Assembly: GCA_020635855.1 (NCBI GenBank)
Contig: JACJYZ010000002.1
Span: 620,001-684,000, forward strand
Origin: Flavobacteriales bacterium
Lineage (GTDB): Bacteria > Bacteroidota > Bacteroidia > JACJYZ01
Length of the DNA stretch: 64,000 nt
Reading direction: 5' to 3'
Numbering within the stretch: the stretch's first letter is position 1; every line of letters begins with the position of its first letter. A program made the translations under genes and the position numbers. The notes under the pieces were generated by a model that saw only the letters and a list, made by a program, of their open reading frames with translations, had not been told where the DNA came from and searched no databases. Shown one piece after another: positions 60,328 to 64,000 of the stretch.

Positions 60328-60675
60328 ATGTTCGATTTTCAAAGACTGGACGTTTACCACAAAGCCAAGCAATTGCACAAAGATGTAGTGCAGTTTCTGA
60401 AAGAGGCCAAAACTGACTCGGTTACCAATGACCAATTGAAGCGCGCTTCGTTCAGCATCATGCTGAACATTGCCGAAGGCGCCGGCCGGTTCACCAAACG
60501 TGATAAGAAGAACTTTTTTATCGTGGCAAGGGGCTCCGTATTTGAATGCGCTGGGATCTTTGACTACCTCCGGGATCTCCATCCTAAAGCGGAAGGTTCC
60601 TGCCAAGACTTTCTAAACAAGCTGGAAGAATTGTCGAAGATGCTTTATAGCATGATCAGGAAATTGTCGGAATAG
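60328..60675 (+). CDS. S23-type four-helix-bundle protein
   Basis: 115 residues. DFQRLDVYHKAKQLHKDVVQ, NDQLKRASFSIMLNIAEGAG, FFIVARGSVFECAGIFDYL and LEELSKMLYSMIRKL give the pattern of the four-helix-bundle family first known from 23S rRNA intervening sequences (S23/IVP). It forms pentamers in solved structures; the cellular role is unknown and it occurs widely as a free gene in Bacteroidota. It sits among repeats, not in rRNA. Confidence 0.88.
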   Translation: MFDFQRLDVYHKAKQLHKDVVQFLKEAKTDSVTNDQLKRASFSIMLNIAEGAGRFTKRDKKNFFIVARGSVFECAGIFDYLRDLHPKAEGSCQDFLNKLEELSKMLYSMIRKLSE

Positions 60676-60682
60676 TTAAGGT

Positions 60683-60788
60683 CAGCAACTGCATACTGCA
60701 ACAGGGCCAAAAACAACAAGAGCATAAGCCAACTCGCGCTCACTGTATGCTGTTGCCGTATGCTCTTGCTGTTTTAGTAGCCCCGGAG
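60683..60788. repeat. 106-bp direct repeat, unit 1
   Basis: CAGCAACTGCATACTGCAAC through TTTAGTAGCCCCGGAG, recurring without visible change at 60880-60985. It contains heptamer-type units (CTGTATGCTGTTGCCGTATG) and ends with the 13 bases that form the 3' end of the tRNA-Arg gene. Confidence 0.9.
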
Positions 60789-60803
60789 AGGGCCGACCGT
60801 TAA

Positions 60804-60826
60804 GAAAAAGCCCAGTGGGCTTTTTT
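60804..60826 (+). terminator. Intrinsic-terminator-like hairpin between the two 106-bp units
   Basis: AAAAAGCCC (60805-60813) pairs with GGGCTTTTTT (60817-60826) across an AGT loop. A/T tracts on both sides make it usable in either direction; it lies downstream of the tRNA gene on the minus strand and downstream of the S23 gene on the plus strand. Confidence 0.7.
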
Positions 60827-60879
60827 AGGGAGGAGCCAGCATGTAGGGCAAGCTCCCTCCGGAGAAGATTTTCAGCATA

Positions 60880-60985
60880 CAGCAACTGCATACTGCAACA
60901 GGGCCAAAAACAACAAGAGCATAAGCCAACTCGCGCTCACTGTATGCTGTTGCCGTATGCTCTTGCTGTTTTAGTAGCCCCGGAG
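60880..60985. repeat. 106-bp direct repeat, unit 2, joined to the tRNA-Arg 3' end
   Basis: Same sequence as 60683-60788 at a spacing of 197 bases. Its last bases belong to the intact tRNA gene, whose acceptor 3' strand it includes. Confidence 0.9.
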
Positions 60986-61046
60986 GGAATCGAACCCCCA
61001 CCAAGAGTTCCGGAAACTCTCGTTCTATCCATTAAACTACAGGGCC
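60975..61046 (-). tRNA. tRNA-Arg (anticodon CCG)
   Basis: A cloverleaf folds on the minus strand. The acceptor stem GGCCCTG pairs with CGGGGCT (two G-U pairs) and the discriminator is A. The D arm contains GTTTAATGGATAGAAC. The anticodon stem AGAGT/ACTCT encloses loop TTCCGGA with anticodon CCG (reads CGG, Arg). The T arm is GGGGG-TTCGATT-CCCTC. CCA is not encoded. 72 bases. Confidence 0.93.
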
Positions 61047-61094
61047 AGTTTCAAGGTGCCAATTTGTGAATGTGGCAATTTGAAAATGGTGTGC

Positions 61095-61128
61095 CCGTTC
61101 GGAGCCGCCTACAGGCAGACCTGAACGG
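61095..61128. repeat. Inverted-repeat hairpin upstream of tRNA-Arg
   Basis: CCGTTC (61095-61100) pairs with GAACGG (61123-61128), with an inner GCCT/AGGC stem. Possibly another short mobile repeat. No promoter assignment made. Confidence 0.4.
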
Positions 61129-61216
61129 AGGGCAAAAGTAGAAAAAAAACCACAGATCCGTAACACAGGCCCGCCGTTCGGGTATGTGACGCCCAGTGCC
61201 TATATTTGAGTTTGCC

Positions 61217-61248
61217 TCGCCCGCCATAGCTTCAGCGAAGGCGGGTGG
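61217..61248 (-). repeat. GC-rich dispersed repeat, copy 4 (inverted)
   Basis: The minus strand reads CCACCCGCCTTCGCTGAAGC followed by TATGGCGGGCGAGG, related to the repeats at 31346, 44747 and 60067. CCCGCC/GGCGGG can pair. Confidence 0.55.
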
Positions 61249-61262
61249 TTACTGACCATTTA

Positions 61263-61330
61263 CGCGACCGAAGGGAGCACTTTACCACTTACGCGACCAA
61301 CGGGAGCCACTGACCGCGCAGCATATTGAC
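61263..61330 (+). repeat. Repeat flanking the PrsW-like gene, left copy
   Basis: GCGACCGAAGGGAGCACTTT, ACGCGACCAACGGGAGCCAC and TGACCGCGCAGCATATTGA recur at 63568-63665 on the other side of the gene, in the same orientation, with a longer middle. A sequence of short near-repeats (ACTTGAAACTCGC units, 61333-61378) follows the left copy and reaches the start of the gene. Confidence 0.65.
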
Positions 61331-61363
61331 CCAACTTGAAACTCGCAACTTGAGACTCGCGAC

Positions 61364-63418
61364 TTGAAACTTGAAACTCTATACATCCAGTTCCGCACCG
61401 AAACCATCGCCACCCTGGTGCTGGTTGCCGCGCTGCTGGGCGTGAACCTTTTCCTCAACCACGAGCCGTTCTCCACACCCGACGAGGAAATTGCTTTCGG
61501 GCAGGCAAAGGAGCAACCCTACCTGGAGGCGGAAGGCTACCAGGGCCTCATCCAACACGAACCACATAACCTCCAATATCACCTCCGGTATATCGAAGCG
61601 TACTTCCGCCAACCCTACCAGTGGACCTCCCTCGACGGCACTGCACATACCCGCGACGAAGAGGCCATGGCCCTCCGCTATACCCACATGACCGTTGATC
61701 CCGACCCGCAAACACGCCTCGTCGGTTACTTCGGGGCCGGTGCCGTTCGCGTGATGCGGGAAGATTATGCCACCGCCCCCATCACCCTCAGCAACATCAG
61801 GGATCCGTCCGTGCCATGCGTATCTTACCTCCGCGGCAGGTGCTTCTACCAAACCGGCTTCACCGCCAACGCCATCCGCGACCTGAAGCATGAACTCTCG
61901 CTGGACAATGGCTACCACGCCGCTGCGACCGACCTGCTCGCACGCATCTACTACCAGACCGATCAGTACGACAGCCTCCTGGCCCTCAACCGCTCCCCGC
62001 ATACACAACCCTACATGCCCCTGGGTATCCTCAGCAATGTGTATTTCGAACTGCACGATTTCCTCCGGTACTACCAAACCCAATTCCGCATGATGGCCCG
62101 CTCCATGACCACCGTCGGATGGATCGCCGCCACCCTGGTCATGCTCACCTGGCTGGTGTTTCTCATCCGCGTGGACATCTACGAAAAGGAAAACCTCTTC
62201 AACCTCGCGCTCACCCTCGTCCTGGGTATGGTGTTTTCTTTCCTCACCTTTATCCTGTCGGATTTCCTCGGATTCTACCTCCACATGGGGCTCACGGGCA
62301 ACCTCCTCAACGACCTGCGCTATACCATCCTCGGCATCGGACTGGTGGAAGAGGTGGTGAAGTTCCTGCCGTTCCTGCTCATCCTTTTGGTGCGCTCCGG
62401 TGCTGTGAACAACCCGTTCGACTACATTCTATACGCCTCGGTGTCGGCCCTCGGCTTTGCGTTTGTAGAGAACCTGATGTACTACGATGGTACCCACCTC
62501 ACCATCATCCACGCACGTTCCCTCACCGCCGTGCTGGGCCATATGTTCGATTCCAGCATCGTGGCATACTGCATGGTGCTCTCCAAATACCGCTGGAAAA
62601 AGATGCCCATGTTCGTAGGGGTGGTCATGGGATTGCTGATTGCCGCTGTGGCGCACGGACTCTACGATTTCTGGGTGTTCAACCGGGCCATGGTGATTTT
62701 CTACCTGTTCTTCCTGGCATGTGTGCGCCTGTGGATCACCTTCATCAAGAATGCCCTCAACCAGTCGCCCCGCTTCTCCTATGAACTCCAGGTGAACGCC
62801 GACCAGGTACGTCATTTCCTGGTGGTGTCACTCACCGCCATCCTTGCCTTTGAGTACTTTGTTAACGGGTGGGAGTGGGGCGCATTCACCGCCAACCAGG
62901 CACTCCAAACCGCGTTCATCCAGGGCAGCTTCCTGATCCTGTTGCTCGGTTCACGCCTGAGCCGCATCAACCTTGCACAGGGTTACTGGAACCCGCTTCG
63001 CTTCCAGCTCATCCCCCAGCATCCCATGAAGGTGCAAAGTGAAGACCTGGTGGGTATGCGTGTGTTCATCCGTCCACTCAAAGGAAATATCCATCTGGAA
63101 AACAATATGCCGGGACCCGTTGAAGGTCGCATTGTGAATGCCCTGCCGCTGGATGCGGTTGACAAGTCATTCATCGGAGCTGGATCCCAAAAGAAAACAG
63201 GTCGTCAGTGGTTGGTGGTGGAACTCGACAATGCCCTGCCCCTGGAACCGGCAGATACCCGCCACGTGCTCATTCGTTTCCTTCGTAGTGTGGATGCCCG
63301 CTCACAGGTGATGTCGGTGTTTCATTTATTGACCGTCACCCGGCTGACAGATGGAGGTGTGGAAGGCGCTGAAGACAAAGGTTGGGTGCTGGTGGAAGGA
63401 GAAGAGGGGAGAGGGTAA
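61364..63418 (+). CDS. PrsW-like intramembrane protease with N-terminal TPR-like domain
   Basis: 684 residues from a TTG at 61364. There is no ATG upstream in frame, and the first codons fall in short near-repeats, so the true start is unclear. One membrane helix (about 12-30) precedes a soluble TPR-like region (about 60-235; YLRGRCFYQTGFTANAIRDL). About eight helices from residue 245 follow with the PrsW/CAAX-like signature: LVEEVVKF (EExxK, about 327-334), FAFVENLMYY (about 365), HMFDS (about 392) and AHGLYDFW (about 429). Such glutamic-type proteases cut membrane proteins such as anti-sigma factors. The soluble C-terminal domain (530-684) is unassigned. Substrate unknown. Confidence 0.82.
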   Translation: MKLETLYIQFRTETIATLVLVAALLGVNLFLNHEPFSTPDEEIAFGQAKEQPYLEAEGYQGLIQHEPHNLQYHLRYIEAYFRQPYQWTSLDGTAHTRDEEAMALRYTHMTVDPDPQTRLVGYFGAGAVRVMREDYATAPITLSNIRDPSVPCVSYLRGRCFYQTGFTANAIRDLKHELSLDNGYHAAATDLLARIYYQTDQYDSLLALNRSPHTQPYMPLGILSNVYFELHDFLRYYQTQFRMMARSMTTVGWIAATLVMLTWLVFLIRVDIYEKENLFNLALTLVLGMVFSFLTFILSDFLGFYLHMGLTGNLLNDLRYTILGIGLVEEVVKFLPFLLILLVRSGAVNNPFDYILYASVSALGFAFVENLMYYDGTHLTIIHARSLTAVLGHMFDSSIVAYCMVLSKYRWKKMPMFVGVVMGLLIAAVAHGLYDFWVFNRAMVIFYLFFLACVRLWITFIKNALNQSPRFSYELQVNADQVRHFLVVSLTAILAFEYFVNGWEWGAFTANQALQTAFIQGSFLILLLGSRLSRINLAQGYWNPLRFQLIPQHPMKVQSEDLVGMRVFIRPLKGNIHLENNMPGPVEGRIVNALPLDAVDKSFIGAGSQKKTGRQWLVVELDNALPLEPADTRHVLIRFLRSVDARSQVMSVFHLLTVTRLTDGGVEGAEDKGWVLVEGEEGRG

Positions 63419-63567
63419 GAAGGTAAGGAGGTAAGGAGGTAAGGAGTGAATGTGACAATGTAATGATGTGGCAATTTGAAAATGATGCTTTGCGGTGTAG
63501 GTGAGCTTCGGAGCGGGTAGGGAGGTTGGTGGTCAATAGTCAATGGTCAATGGGAGTCGCACGTCAT

Positions 63568-63665
63568 TGACGCGACCGGAGGGAGCACTTTACCATTTAC
63601 GCTCCCAACGGGAGTACCTTGCCACTTCCGCGACCATCGGGAGCCATTGACCGCGCAGCATACTG
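63568..63665 (+). repeat. Repeat flanking the PrsW-like gene, right copy
   Basis: GCGACCGGAGGGAGCACTTT ... GCGACCATCGGGAGCCATTG, ACCGCGCAGCATACTGA. Direct orientation relative to 61263-61330, with an extra GACCATCGGGAG-type unit. Confidence 0.65.
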
Positions 63666-63915
63666 ATTATTGATCTTCCATGCCTCAGATATCCGCCTGC
63701 CGCCCATTCGTCATTCGCAATCCGTCATTTGTAATTCCCCGGGGCACACGCGCTCCCCTCCCCGGATCAAGTTCGTGAAATTCCCATTCAGGTATGAACG
63801 AAAGTGATGTGAAATCATACCCGGGTAAGAATAAGCGGCGATTTGATAATGTGCCAATGTGACAATTTGAAAATGATGCTTTGCGATGAAGGTGAACTTC
63901 AGAGCGGGTGGGGAA

Positions 63916-63993
63916 GTCAATAGTTAATAGTCAATAGTCAATAGTTAATAGTTAATGGTTAATGGTTAATGGTTAATGGTTAATAGTTGATAG
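63916..63993 (+). repeat. Tandem heptamer tract
   Basis: About eleven imperfect units of the types TCAATAG and TTAATGG/TTAATAG in direct succession. Shorter runs of the same units (GTCAATAGTCAATGGTCAATG) occur at 63533-63551. Confidence 0.75.
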
Positions 63994-64000
63994 GAGTCGG

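Larger units (their letters stand above)
63419..64000. other. Repeat-rich noncoding end of the window
   Basis: No gene supported. It contains GGTAAGGA tandem units (63420-63445), a sequence with CAATTTGAAAATGATGCTTT at 63472-63491 that recurs at 63862-63881 with following AAGGTGA-CTTC-GAGCGGGT (and a shorter match at 61073-61086), the right copy of the PrsW-flanking repeat (63568-63665), and TTAATGG/TCAATAG heptamers from 63916 to the end. Confidence 0.6.

Noticed and set aside
60328..60675. Evidence of a 23S rRNA intervening sequence
   Set aside because: The S23-type protein is present but there is no rRNA sequence around it; free genes of this family are common.
60785..60975. Second tRNA gene near unit 1 of the duplication
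   Set aside because: Only 13 bases of the 3' end are present; no cloverleaf can form.
61379..62284. 301-residue open frame on the minus strand opposite the PrsW-like gene
   Set aside because: Glu/Val/His-rich composition is typical of an antisense shadow in GC-rich coding DNA, and the plus-strand frame has clear domain motifs.

Overview
The window comes from a member of the Bacteroidota. Eleven genes encode secreted proteins with the C-terminal Por/T9SS sorting domain (a conserved NP segment followed by GxYxL and a basic end). Candidate promoters match the Bacteroidota form (TTG, 17-23 bases, TAnnTTTG), Shine-Dalgarno sequences are weak, and the families HYC_CC_PP, DUF3347, Haem_bd and choice-of-anchor V are typical of this phylum. 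The density of repeats, the IS junction and the lack of housekeeping operons suggest an environmental, flexible genome. I cannot name a genus.

Layout. 1-2.5 kb: an osmoprotection locus with the start of a glycine/sarcosine N-methyltransferase, a BCCT betaine transporter and a divergent MarR regulator, with a palindrome lying on the transporter promoter. 2.7-17.5 kb: secreted proteins (M43 metalloprotease, a 1087-residue PKD protein, an Asp-box propeller), a PAS histidine kinase with its single-domain response regulator, two GT-C-like membrane proteins, a lipoprotein and a small YHS metal-binding lipoprotein. 17.8-28.4 kb: a tightly packed copper/silver resistance operon: HYC_CC_PP protein, CusA-type RND pump, TolC-like channel, CusB-type adaptor, DUF3347 lipoprotein, Haem_bd protein and CopB-type P-type ATPase. 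28.5-50.9 kb: mostly T9SS cargo (tandem choice-of-anchor V proteins, SBBP and YCF48-like propellers, C10 cysteine protease, beta-helix protein), with a metallophosphoesterase, an amidohydrolase, a sulfatase-modifying-factor-like protein, a PA0069-type radical SAM protein and two ORF6N proteins.

50.9-59.7 kb: a complete IS3-family element (about 1.5 kb) joins two unrelated truncated genes, a serine beta-lactamase-like hydrolase and hsdR. The rest of a type I restriction-modification operon follows: XRE regulator, hsdM, hsdS, a DUF3800 protein and an unassigned 168-residue protein. 59.9-64 kb: a decayed ATPase remnant, an S23 four-helix-bundle protein, tRNA-Arg(CCG) flanked by a duplicated 106-bp unit, a PrsW-like intramembrane protease and repeat-rich noncoding DNA.

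The most unusual global feature is a dispersed intergenic repeat found in at least nine copies between 2.4 and 50 kb. It has a core of about 70 bp with a conserved GGCGTTC...GAACGCC-type stem, and arms built from heptamer (GCATACA) and hexamer (GCAAGA/GCAACA) tandem units in inverted orientation. Three copies alternate with the two ORF6N genes, and copies supply the last codons of some genes. I saw no CRISPR array, rRNA or prophage structural genes.
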